Positions 19,758-27,389 of a DNA stretch of 55,972 bases are shown here, piece by piece. The stretch is from Silvanigrellales bacterium (lineage in GTDB: Bacteria; Bdellovibrionota_B; Oligoflexia; Silvanigrellales; Silvanigrellaceae): positions 1 through 55,972 of the forward strand of contig JADCJN010000084.1 of NCBI GenBank assembly GCA_020247005.1. Reading direction: 5' to 3'. The notes under the pieces are model-generated. The model searched no databases. It saw nothing but the letters and a program-made list of their open reading frames with translations, and was not told where the DNA came from. Position numbers and translations under genes: made by a program. Each line of letters starts with the position of its first letter. Position 1 is the first letter of the stretch.

Positions 19758-19897
19758 ACGGCAACCTCGAACGGAACGTTTGCCTGTCGCGTGCAAGAGT
19801 TGTCTCCAACAAAAAAACGGAAATGGGCGGGAAGAGGGCAAGCCTCAACAAAAACACAGGGCCGGGAACGAACCTAATGCTATCCAATCTGCCTTAG

Positions 19898-19940
19898 CAA
19901 AAGTCAAGCCAACCGAGGCAAAACTTCGGTTGGCTTGACT
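19898..19940 (-). terminator. Attenuator/terminator hairpin after rplL
   Basis: A perfect 15-bp stem (19926-19940 pairing with 19902-19916, 9-base loop) begins 32 bases after the rplL stop on the minus strand and is followed by TTTTGCT. The short T run suggests partial rather than full termination, as expected if rpoBC is transcribed by read-through from the rplJL promoter. Confidence 0.75.
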
Positions 19941-19971
19941 GCTCTCGAATCAAGCAGTGGGAAAGACCCGA

Positions 19972-20343
19972 TTACTTGATCTCAACCGTGGCGCCGGCAG
20001 CCGTAAGCTTCTTCTTGAGGTCATCGGCTTCAGCCTTGGTGACGCCCGTCTTAAGCGACTTCGGAGCGCCTTCGACGAGATCCTTGGCTTCCTTGAGACC
20101 GAGACCTGTGAGGGCACGGACTTCTTTGATGACGTTGAGCTTGTTGTCGCCGCCAGCCTTGAGGATGACTTCAAATTCAGTCTGGGCTTCTGCAGCAGGA
20201 GCAGCCGCAGCAGCTGCGACGGCCACAGGAGCAGAGGCAGACACGCCGAAGATCTCTTCGAGTTCTTTTACGAGCTCAGCAGCCTGAATGAGCGTGAGGC
20301 CCTTGATGTAGTCGACGAACTGCTCTTTGGTGATTGCGGACAT
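19972..20343 (-). CDS. rplL: 50S ribosomal protein L7/L12
   Basis: Stalk protein that recruits translation GTPases. It has 123 residues. An N-terminal dimerisation helix region ([20 protein letters not shown]) is followed by an Ala-rich hinge near residues 38-52. The C-terminal domain has [20 protein letters not shown] and ends VEIK. Its order after rplJ and before rpoB is canonical. Confidence 0.98.
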   Translation of the reverse strand: MSAITKEQFVDYIKGLTLIQAAELVKELEEIFGVSASAPVAVAAAAAAPAAEAQTEFEVILKAGGDNKLNVIKEVRALTGLGLKEAKDLVEGAPKSLKTGVTKAEADDLKKKLTAAGATVEIK

Positions 20344-20391
20344 GGATGTCTCCTTGGACGTGAGTTGGATTTGGTTTTGACAAATGAAGAC

Positions 20392-20922
20392 TTAGGCGGA
20401 TTCCGCCTCAACCTTCTGTTCCTTGATCTGATTGATGACGCTGACGAGCGCGCGAGGCACACCGTGCATAACGCCGAGAATCCCACGGTGGGGCGCCACG
20501 AGCGACCCAATGATCTTCGCAAGAAGCACTTCGCGCGATGGCAAGGAAGCCAACGCCTGAACGCCTTTCACGTCGATCAAACTCTTTTCCATGTAGCCGG
20601 ACACGACCTTCAGCTTGTCGTTCTTCTTGGCAGTCTCGGTGACTATCTTGGCAGCGGCCGCGACATCCCCTTTGGCGAAGATGATGCCGAGTTGGTTCTT
20701 GAAGGAGGGAGCGAGGACAGCCTCGTCGCGACCTTCAATAGCCTTCTTGGCAATCGTGTTCTTCACCACATGGAATTCGGCGTTCACCACGCGGAGCTCG
20801 CGGCGCAGAGCCGTGAGATCCTCGACAGTCAAACCAGAGTACTGCGCAAGGAACACAGCGCTGGACGCGTCGAACTTCGACACGATGTCGTCGCGCCAGG
20901 CGACTTTAGCATTGCGATCCAA
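20392..20922 (-). CDS. rplJ: 50S ribosomal protein L10
   Basis: Stalk base protein that carries L7/L12 dimers and usually autoregulates its mRNA. It has 176 residues. Recognisable parts are the N-terminal VFLAQYSGLTVEDLTALRRE, VVKNTIAKKAIEG, and the C-terminal helix region with HRGILGVMHGVPRALVSVIN. It ends in a short acidic tail for L7/L12. The 140-base upstream spacer would hold the leader. Confidence 0.97.
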   Translation of the reverse strand: MDRNAKVAWRDDIVSKFDASSAVFLAQYSGLTVEDLTALRRELRVVNAEFHVVKNTIAKKAIEGRDEAVLAPSFKNQLGIIFAKGDVAAAAKIVTETAKKNDKLKVVSGYMEKSLIDVKGVQALASLPSREVLLAKIIGSLVAPHRGILGVMHGVPRALVSVINQIKEQKVEAESA

Positions 20923-21062
20923 GGTTATACCTCCCCAGGTACAGAGAGGGTCTTAGTCTGTGCTGGATTTACCGGCAAAATGCCGCACCCGCAGTCTTCG
21001 ACCCAACAACACACAAAATAGAAGTGACCTCCGAGCCCTAAAGCCCGGACCCCAGTCAGGGA

Positions 21063-21755
21063 TTATTTCAGGTCAATGGTTTCCAGACGCACACTCGGGC
21101 TCATGGTGGCCGAGACGTAGGCGGACTTGATATAGGTGCCCTTCGCTGCGGCGGGCTTCGCCTTCACGATGGCGTCGATGAAAGCACGCATGTTTTCTTC
21201 GATTTGCTTCGCGTCGAACGATGTTTTGCCAACAGGCGCCTGGATGATGCCGGCTTTATTGACCTTGAATTCCACACGTCCCGCCTTGGCATCGCGCACG
21301 GCGTTCTTCAGGTCCATGGTCACAGTGCCAACCTTGGGGTTGGGCATGAGACCACGAGGAGCCAGGATCTTACCGAGACGACCCACAACGCCCATCATGT
21401 CGGGCGTGGCAATGGCTGCTTCGAAATCGAGCCATCCACCTTGAATTTTGGCAGCGATATCGTCGCCGCCCACAAAGTCTGCACCGGCTTCTTCCGCTTC
21501 CTTCAGCTTTTCGCCCTTGGCGAACACAAGGACGCGGACTTTCTTGCCAAGGCCATGAGGAAGGACAACTGCGCCACGGACGTTTTGGTCTGCGTGGCGA
21601 GGGTCTACGCCCAGGTTCATTGCGATTTCGACGGTGCCGTCGAACTTCGTGTAGGTCACGTCCTTCACGAGGGTACTGGCGTCAGCAACCGAGTACTTTG
21701 CAGTGTCGTTCACCTTCTTCAGAGCGTCTTTATACTTTTTACCGTAGGTTCTCAT
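21063..21755 (-). CDS. rplA: 50S ribosomal protein L1
   Basis: Mobile L1-stalk protein that helps release E-site tRNA and often represses its own operon. It has 230 residues. It shows [40 protein letters not shown], the diagnostic [20 protein letters not shown] and a C-terminal [20 protein letters not shown]. It follows rplK after about 140 bases. Confidence 0.98.
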   Translation of the reverse strand: MRTYGKKYKDALKKVNDTAKYSVADASTLVKDVTYTKFDGTVEIAMNLGVDPRHADQNVRGAVVLPHGLGKKVRVLVFAKGEKLKEAEEAGADFVGGDDIAAKIQGGWLDFEAAIATPDMMGVVGRLGKILAPRGLMPNPKVGTVTMDLKNAVRDAKAGRVEFKVNKAGIIQAPVGKTSFDAKQIEENMRAFIDAIVKAKPAAAKGTYIKSAYVSATMSPSVRLETIDLK

Positions 21756-21895
21756 GGTGACTTCTCCGAGGTTCTGGCGGCTCGATGGCTGGGGCCCGAG
21801 CCTCCCTCATCATTGTTATCGTTAGATTTTTCGCGAAAGAGAAAGGAGCCGAGAGTTCTTAGGCTTCAGAGGAAGGAACCGGCACCAACCGGAAC

Positions 21896-22321
21896 TCAAC
21901 CCTTGACCTCAAGACCCATCGACCGAGCTGAACCGCGGATCAGGCTCTTGGCCGTTTCGAGGTCGTAGCAATTGAGGTCGGGAAGCTTTGTTTTCGCAAT
22001 TTCCTCGACCTGCTTGTCGGTCACGCTGCCCGCGACGCTTTTGCCGGGGGTTTTCGAACCCGACTCCAGTTTAGCGGCCTGCTTCAGCAGGACAGACGCA
22101 GGAGGCGTCTTCGTGATGAATGTGAACGACTTGTCGGAGAACACGGTGATGACCGTAGGAAGGATCGTGCCAGCCTGCTTGAGCGTGCGGGCATTGAATT
22201 CCTTCACGAACATCGCAATGTTCACGCCGCGCTGACCGAGCGCGGGGCCGATGGGCGGCGCTGCCGTGGCCTGACCGGCCGTGATCTGCAGCTTGATGAA
22301 ACCAATGATTTTCTTTGCCAT
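21896..22321 (-). CDS. rplK: 50S ribosomal protein L11
   Basis: GTPase-centre protein. It has 141 residues from the ATG at 22321 ([18 protein letters not shown]); GAGGA sits nine bases upstream, too close to the alternative ATG at 22330. The Pro-rich hinge [20 protein letters not shown] and the C-terminal signature region [20 protein letters not shown] are typical. secE and nusG, its usual upstream partners, are not present; the next gene upstream encodes an outer-membrane-like protein. Confidence 0.97.
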   Translation of the reverse strand: MAKKIIGFIKLQITAGQATAAPPIGPALGQRGVNIAMFVKEFNARTLKQAGTILPTVITVFSDKSFTFITKTPPASVLLKQAAKLESGSKTPGKSVAGSVTDKQVEEIAKTKLPDLNCYDLETAKSLIRGSARSMGLEVKG

Positions 22322-22410
22322 GTGGCGCATTCCTCGTGATCGAGTACGGACGTGAGAGCAACCGCTTAATACAGTTGCCTTGCGAGATCAAGCCGCATCG
22401 AGACGAGTTC

Positions 22411-22441
22411 AAAAACACATTCTGAGGCGGGGGATTCCCGC
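22411..22441 (-). terminator. Weak terminator-like hairpin upstream of rplK
   Basis: On the minus strand a GCGGG/CCCGC stem with a 5-base loop (22441-22427) lies 23 bases after the stop of the gene at 22464-23591. A TTTTT run follows about ten bases later. The gap between stem and T run makes it a poor intrinsic terminator, but it could separate that gene from rplK. Confidence 0.3.
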
Positions 22442-22463
22442 AGGACCTTCTCGAGAGCACCGC

Positions 22464-23591
22464 TTAGAACTGGTAGGAGGCCTCAACGTTCAACAACGGT
22501 TGAAACACTTTCCGAGGTTTCAGCCGTTGAGCCTTCAGACGATCGTCGTCACCCCCCTCACCCTCGTACGTTGCCTCGGGTTTATTGCTGGTTGCGAGAT
22601 CAAAACCGACGCCCACCAGCACCGCGTATCGCCCTGCCTTTTCTTGCTTTGACTCGTAGGACATCATGTATTTGGCCCGCAATCCGAAGTTTTTCTCGGT
22701 TGAAGTGTAGCGGTCCTCGATCGCAAACTCGTTCTGAATATAAAAAGGTTCGGCTCGGACATAGCCACGGAGGTGGTTAGGAAGGTCGATGTGTGTCGCC
22801 TTCCAATTGATGATTTCGAAGTCTGCGGGAAGACCCAATCGCACTTTTGGAAAATGCTGGGAATATTCGTAGAACTGCCTGGCAAACTTCCGCGCCGCCT
22901 GACCATCTTCGTTCAGGAGGAGAAGAAACTCGGACTCGTCCATGGTGGTCTTGCCGGCGAAGATCTCGAAAGTCAGTCCTTGTGAGTAGACAGGCGTGAT
23001 TTCCTGACCATAGGCAACACGGAACGTAAACCCACGGGAGCGGACAGTCCGCTCATCGTCTTGCGACCCCACTTCCTTGCGGTAGCTGAAGCCACGGTAA
23101 CCGATGCTTCCGTTCGCATAGAACTTGTTATCGACTCCTTGAAGGAACTGATACCCAAGGAAACCGTCGTAAAAAAGCCACGCCCCCGGGGCATAAATTT
23201 GAGAACCCAAGAATGTTGTTCCAACAGTGCCATAAAGAAGGTCGCTCCCGAGAACGAAACCCCGCGTCAGCCCCGCGGCACAGAACTCCAGAATCGAACA
23301 ACGAATTTCAGCCTCCTGCGGGAAGCTCGCAGGGTGCAGGCGCTGCATCATGAGGTTTCGACCAGGAACGGTCAGGGTTTGGGCAGGTCCATTGGAGGCG
23401 GGAGTTCCCGTGGCAGCGTTCGCCTTTGGGTCTGCCGCTCCCGGCGCCGAGGAAGGGGGGACAACGTCTGGAACCTGAGCGCCCTGACCCTTCGCGGAGG
23501 GTGGCTGTGCTACAGCGTGCGGCGAAACAGGCACTCCCAATGAAACGAGGAAGGACGTCAGAAGTAGGGGACCTAGGGTAACTCGTTTCAT
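22464..23591 (-). CDS. Predicted outer-membrane beta-barrel protein of unknown function
   Basis: This 375-residue protein has a Sec signal peptide (basic MKR, hydrophobic core, AVA cleavage site near residue 28). A Pro/Ala/Gly-rich low-complexity linker follows to about residue 80. The rest has alternating aromatic and polar strands such as DGFLGYQFLQGVDNKFYANG, and the last residue is Phe (EASYQF), the usual mark of a BAM-inserted barrel. It contains two Cys in an IRCSILEFCAAG stretch. No family was recognised. It occupies the place normally held by nusG upstream of rplK. Confidence 0.8.
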   Translation of the reverse strand: MKRVTLGPLLLTSFLVSLGVPVSPHAVAQPPSAKGQGAQVPDVVPPSSAPGAADPKANAATGTPASNGPAQTLTVPGRNLMMQRLHPASFPQEAEIRCSILEFCAAGLTRGFVLGSDLLYGTVGTTFLGSQIYAPGAWLFYDGFLGYQFLQGVDNKFYANGSIGYRGFSYRKEVGSQDDERTVRSRGFTFRVAYGQEITPVYSQGLTFEIFAGKTTMDESEFLLLLNEDGQAARKFARQFYEYSQHFPKVRLGLPADFEIINWKATHIDLPNHLRGYVRAEPFYIQNEFAIEDRYTSTEKNFGLRAKYMMSYESKQEKAGRYAVLVGVGFDLATSNKPEATYEGEGGDDDRLKAQRLKPRKVFQPLLNVEASYQF

Positions 23592-23796
23592 TCTCGCTTC
23601 GACCTCCGGTGCGGACTTTCAAACCCAAAAAAAAGGGGCGGGGCACTCTCAAGATGAGAATGCCAAAAAAATACGTGAAAAATTCGGAAACTCAAACGTG
23701 GGTTGTCATGATGGACGAGTTGGGGCACTTCAGTGAGGTGTTCCCAGCACACCCCAAATGCGCGCCAGCGGCGCCTCTTTTTCGCGGGAGAAGACG

Positions 23797-24090
23797 ATGG
23801 AATCGACGTCGACTTATGTGCTCGGCTATTGGGCACTCGCTGGATTTGTCTGTTCAGGGCTGTTTGCAAACGTCAATGAGGCTGACCTCTCCCAGCACCC
23901 ACAAAAAGGGTGGCAAACTCCCCTTGTGCGCACCACCCTCTATTTTGCTTTTGGCGGCATTCTTTTGCCCATGGTGGTGCTCGTGGGAGGCGCGGTGAAC
24001 GCTGCAGCTCTGCTCGCCAGCTTCGTGGAGGGGAACCGCCTTGCGAACGCAAAGACGCCCGAACGGGCCACCATGGAGACGAAGTCTTGA
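23797..24090 (+). CDS. Small two-segment membrane protein coupled to the methyltransferase gene
   Basis: The product has 97 residues from the ATG at 23797, preceded by GGGAG at a good distance. Two hydrophobic stretches are visible: YVLGYWALAGFVCSGLFA (about residues 7-24) and a second near residues 54-80 with FGGILLPMVVLVGGAVNAAA. Short polar ends flank them. The stop overlaps the TTG start of the next gene (TTGA), which implies translational coupling. No family was recognised. Its coupling to a methionine S-methyltransferase suggests a membrane partner or small transporter component; this is inference only. Confidence 0.75.
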   Translation: MESTSTYVLGYWALAGFVCSGLFANVNEADLSQHPQKGWQTPLVRTTLYFAFGGILLPMVVLVGGAVNAAALLASFVEGNRLANAKTPERATMETKS

Positions 24091-27000
24091 CACTCTCATC
24101 GTTCTTGGAAGCCTGCAGGGCCTCGAGTCATGCTGCGTATGAACAGTTCAAGGCACTTCTCGCCCTGCTCGAAGCACCCGCCACGCGCTCGGAAGGACGT
24201 CGACTTTTGGGCGAACTCCAGCGCTCCTTCGAGGCTGCAGACGTCGACACGTTTGCGCGGGAATACGCTTTTTCGTTCGAACATTTGACGACCTCTGGAG
24301 ACGAAGACGAAGCGGGGCGTCTCGTGCTTCTGCAGCTGCCTTCTATCTTCACGCCTGAGGAATGGAGCTTTACCTTCTACGAAGGACTGACTCGCTACCC
24401 CAGCGCAGAATTTCAGGGACGAAGCGTTGTGGAACTCGGTTGCGGAAACGGATGGATTTCTATCGCCCTCGCGAAGCGTTGCTTGCCCTCTCGCATGACA
24501 GGTCTCGACATCAACCCTCGCGCTGTTGTCTGCGCAAAAATTAACCTTTACCTGAACGCCCTTGATGGACAAGGAACGCCCCGCCTCGACCACGAAGGGA
24601 AGTCCCTCCTCGACCGAGTCGAGTTCCAAGTGAGCGACCTTCTTGCGGCTTTGCGGGACGGCCGTGCACCGCTCGACCGTATTATTGGGTGCATTCCACA
24701 AGTTCTGAGCCCCGACCCCGCGGCGGCACTGCGTTATGTTCCCGAGAACGCCAGCGATGAATTCCTCTATTCTTTGAGCAATTACTGCGAAAAACAGGGA
24801 TTCGTAGAAGATCAATTTGGGCTTGGCCTCATTGCGCGCGCGTTAGAGGAAGCCGTTGAACTCATGAAGCCCTCCGCGAAGGTGATTCTGAACCTCGGGG
24901 GTCGCCCCGGGTCGGCCGTTCTCGACCGACTTTTCGCACGCCGCGGCTTCCATGTCCGGAAGGTGTGGCAGACAAAAGTTGTGCAAGCCAGCGACACAGA
25001 CATCGACGCCCTTGTCGAAATCGAGAAACACTCGCCCCATCGGTTCGAATTTTACATGGGCCTCTCGAGTGACGAGCCCATCGGAGCGAAGACGGCAGCC
25101 GCCTTCGCAGCACAGGGGGGAGAAATCGCCCACGCACTTTCAGTGTACGAAGGAACACTGCGCTCACACGGAAGCGTGCGAAAGATCATGAAACTTCTTG
25201 GAAAGCCAGGTTACGAGGACGCCCGGAGTGCCCTCGACCTCTCGTTTCAGGACGATGCACTGGCAGAGGAAAAAGTCTCATTTCTGTCGTCGTTGGCCGA
25301 AAGCATCGGCGCCCCAGCCGCGTTTCCTTACGATCGCACGGAAGGAATCGTTGATTTCCGGAGACGGCTAGCCGAATTCTTTCGAAGCTACTGGCGTATC
25401 CCACTCTCGGCGAAAAGCTTTCTTGTTGCCCCCAGTCGAGCTGATCTTGTTCGGAACACACTTCACCTTTTTCGGCCACGAGTTGCCCTCGTCGACAAGG
25501 AATTTGCGAAGTGGCTCCCCGCGCGGTGGCTAGGCGCGGAGCCAGGCGACGGCGAAGTGACTTCGGTGCTCGAAATTCCGCGCCGAGCGGAGCAGACAGC
25601 TCGACTCGTTCAAACTCTGCGCCCGGAAGTTGTGGTGTGTGGCCTTGCGGACTTCGAAGTGCGTTCCACGGACTCCTTTTTGCGTCTCGTGGAAGCCTGC
25701 GCGCTCGCAAACACGCGCCTGTTCGTCGACCTTTCTCCTCATTTCGACCTGTCCAGCACGCCAGCAGGGAATGCCGTGCTGAGTCTGCTCTCAGAACGGC
25801 GTTTGCCGGATCATGTTTCCTTGTTCTGCGGCCTCGTAAAAAATAAAGTTTATTCCGACTTAGAGGTGTGTTTTCTCGTTTCCGAGAACAGCACGCTGCT
25901 TGAGGGCCTGACTCACGCCGCGGAATTCACCTATTCGCGCACGCCGCTCTTCTCGCAACGTTACTACGACCGCATCCTCTTTGATCTTTTGAACTTCCAA
26001 ATGAAAGGCATGCGGAAGGAACGCTCACAGCTGCGTCACCCACAGCAGGAAAGCAACGCTCGCGCCAATGAGTCTGCTGCAAGAGGACTTGTTCCCTTCG
26101 CTCCAACGTCGCTCAAGGCCTTCGCACACCCCTGCATTGCGACAAGCTCATTGCCTCTCACCTCGGAAACGGCACGCCTCGACTACGGTGAAAACGAGCT
26201 GCCAGCCCCAACAGCATTGCACTCTGCCGTGTTCGAGGCCTTTGCACGCCAAAACGTTCAGCCCCAAGAGAATGACGTTGAGGACGAGGTGGCCCGACTC
26301 TTAGAAGATCGCCTCGGTTTAAACGCCCGTGTTGGCTCGCACGTGGCTCTTGGAGGTGGAGTGGCGCCCCTTTTTGCCGTCCTGGCAGAGGAATGCGCAG
26401 CCACCGGAGGCGTCTTCTTGTTTCCGACAGGAGCATACGGCTATTTCAAAGCCACCTGCGACTTCTTTGGAGCCGATATCGTCGTTGCAGAAACTTCATT
26501 GGAACACTCCTTTCGACTGACACCAAAAGCCTTGCAAGTTGCGGCAGCAAAGGCGCCCGGGAAACGTCCTTGGGTGTTACTGAATGCTCCCGTCGTAAAC
26601 CCCACCGGTGCCGTCTACGGTCCCGAAGACCTTGCTGACGTTGTCGCCATGGCCCGGGAACTGGGCGCGGTTCTGGTGATCGATGCGGTTTTCTCGGGGC
26701 TTGAGTTCGCAGCGGCCACCGCGCGCGTTCGGCTCGAAGAGGTTGTCACGAAGTCCTCTCTGCCACGTTCGCAAGCCACTGGCGAGAGAGTGGGAGGGAA
26801 TGGATTCGAATGGGTGGTTTTGGGAGGACTCTCAAAGGAATTTGCGGGTGGCGGCCTCCGATTCGGCTTTGCTTCCACGAGATCGAAGGCGCTTGCGCAA
26901 CTTTTTCGCTCAAGAGTCGTTTCGCCCCCTCACTCCACCCTTCGCTATGCCGCAAAAAAAGTCATCGGTGCTCTTGTGCGCAAAGACGTTTCTCTGCTTG

Positions 27001-27389
27001 CCGATCTCAGCGAACAGCGAGGCCTCCTGCGCGAACGAGCCGAGCGGCTCAAGGGCGTACTCGAGAAAACTGGATGGAAAGTGCCATCGACGCAGGGAGG
27101 CCTGTTTCTTGTTGCCGCTCCAAAGGCTTATTTGGGGAAAACGGTTTCACATGTCACACAGGACGGGACACGCCAGGAGTGGACGCTGACAGCAACGAAT
27201 CTGCCCCGCTTCCTCTTTGAAACTGAGAATATTCTTATAAACGACGACGTGTGGACGGGTATTCCTGGCCACTGCCGATTTGTGCTTTCGACTCACAAAG
27301 ACGCCTTCGAGCGGGCGTGCGCGGCATTGGTCTCGTTTCATGCGAAGTTTGGCAGTGCGGGACAAGACGCCGGAGCGGGCAAAAACTAA
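24087..27389 (+). CDS. mmt: Plant-type methionine S-methyltransferase (SAM methyltransferase + aminotransferase-like domain)
   Basis: Plant methionine S-methyltransferase makes S-methylmethionine from methionine and SAM. This 1100-residue protein matches it throughout, as I recall the plant sequence. An N-terminal FLEAC-helix domain precedes IPSIF-PEEWSFTFYEG, the SAM motif ELGCGNG (116-122) and GLDINPRAV. GCIPQVL and GFVEDQFGLGLIARA follow, with a middle domain (about 360-690) containing GLVKNKVYSDLEV. A fold-type-I aminotransferase-like domain (about 690-1090) ends the protein. That domain keeps Asn838 (NPTG), Asp866, Lys917 (LSK), Arg925 and Arg1064, so PLP binding looks possible. I chose TTG at 24087: GGAG is eight bases upstream, it overlaps the preceding stop, and the length equals the plant enzyme. 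It ends convergently on gatB. Confidence 0.9.
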   Translation: MTLSSFLEACRASSHAAYEQFKALLALLEAPATRSEGRRLLGELQRSFEAADVDTFAREYAFSFEHLTTSGDEDEAGRLVLLQLPSIFTPEEWSFTFYEGLTRYPSAEFQGRSVVELGCGNGWISIALAKRCLPSRMTGLDINPRAVVCAKINLYLNALDGQGTPRLDHEGKSLLDRVEFQVSDLLAALRDGRAPLDRIIGCIPQVLSPDPAAALRYVPENASDEFLYSLSNYCEKQGFVEDQFGLGLIARALEEAVELMKPSAKVILNLGGRPGSAVLDRLFARRGFHVRKVWQTKVVQASDTDIDALVEIEKHSPHRFEFYMGLSSDEPIGAKTAAAFAAQGGEIAHALSVYEGTLRSHGSVRKIMKLLGKPGYEDARSALDLSFQDDALAEEKVSFLSSLAESIGAPAAFPYDRTEGIVDFRRRLAEFFRSYWRIPLSAKSFLVAPSRADLVRNTLHLFRPRVALVDKEFAKWLPARWLGAEPGDGEVTSVLEIPRRAEQTARLVQTLRPEVVVCGLADFEVRSTDSFLRLVEACALANTRLFVDLSPHFDLSSTPAGNAVLSLLSERRLPDHVSLFCGLVKNKVYSDLEVCFLVSENSTLLEGLTHAAEFTYSRTPLFSQRYYDRILFDLLNFQMKGMRKERSQLRHPQQESNARANESAARGLVPFAPTSLKAFAHPCIATSSLPLTSETARLDYGENELPAPTALHSAVFEAFARQNVQPQENDVEDEVARLLEDRLGLNARVGSHVALGGGVAPLFAVLAEECAATGGVFLFPTGAYGYFKATCDFFGADIVVAETSLEHSFRLTPKALQVAAAKAPGKRPWVLLNAPVVNPTGAVYGPEDLADVVAMARELGAVLVIDAVFSGLEFAAATARVRLEEVVTKSSLPRSQATGERVGGNGFEWVVLGGLSKEFAGGGLRFGFASTRSKALAQLFRSRVVSPPHSTLRYAAKKVIGALVRKDVSLLADLSEQRGLLRERAERLKGVLEKTGWKVPSTQGGLFLVAAPKAYLGKTVSHVTQDGTRQEWTLTATNLPRFLFETENILINDDVWTGIPGHCRFVLSTHKDAFERACAALVSFHAKFGSAGQDAGAGKN

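Larger units (their letters stand above)
19614..19971 (-). other. rplL-rpoB intergenic region (358 bases, no gene)
   Basis: No coding frame is convincing here. Two RNA structures are visible and listed separately: an attenuator-like hairpin right after rplL and a long inverted repeat about 75-145 bases before rpoB. In E. coli the same interval contains an attenuator and an RNase III site that set the ratio of L7/L12 to RNA polymerase. The layout suggests an analogous role; this is inference. Confidence 0.6.

Noticed and set aside
23910..24086. In-frame upstream extension of the methyltransferase to an ATG at 23910
   Set aside because: It would overlap the small membrane protein by 180 bases, adds about 59 residues with no counterpart in plant MMT, and lacks a good ribosome site. 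The TTG at 24087 fits family length and coupling.
24096..24815. 239-codon minus-strand frame opposite the methyltransferase N-terminal domain
   Set aside because: The plus-strand protein matches plant methionine S-methyltransferase in this whole stretch; the antisense frame has no homology I can see.
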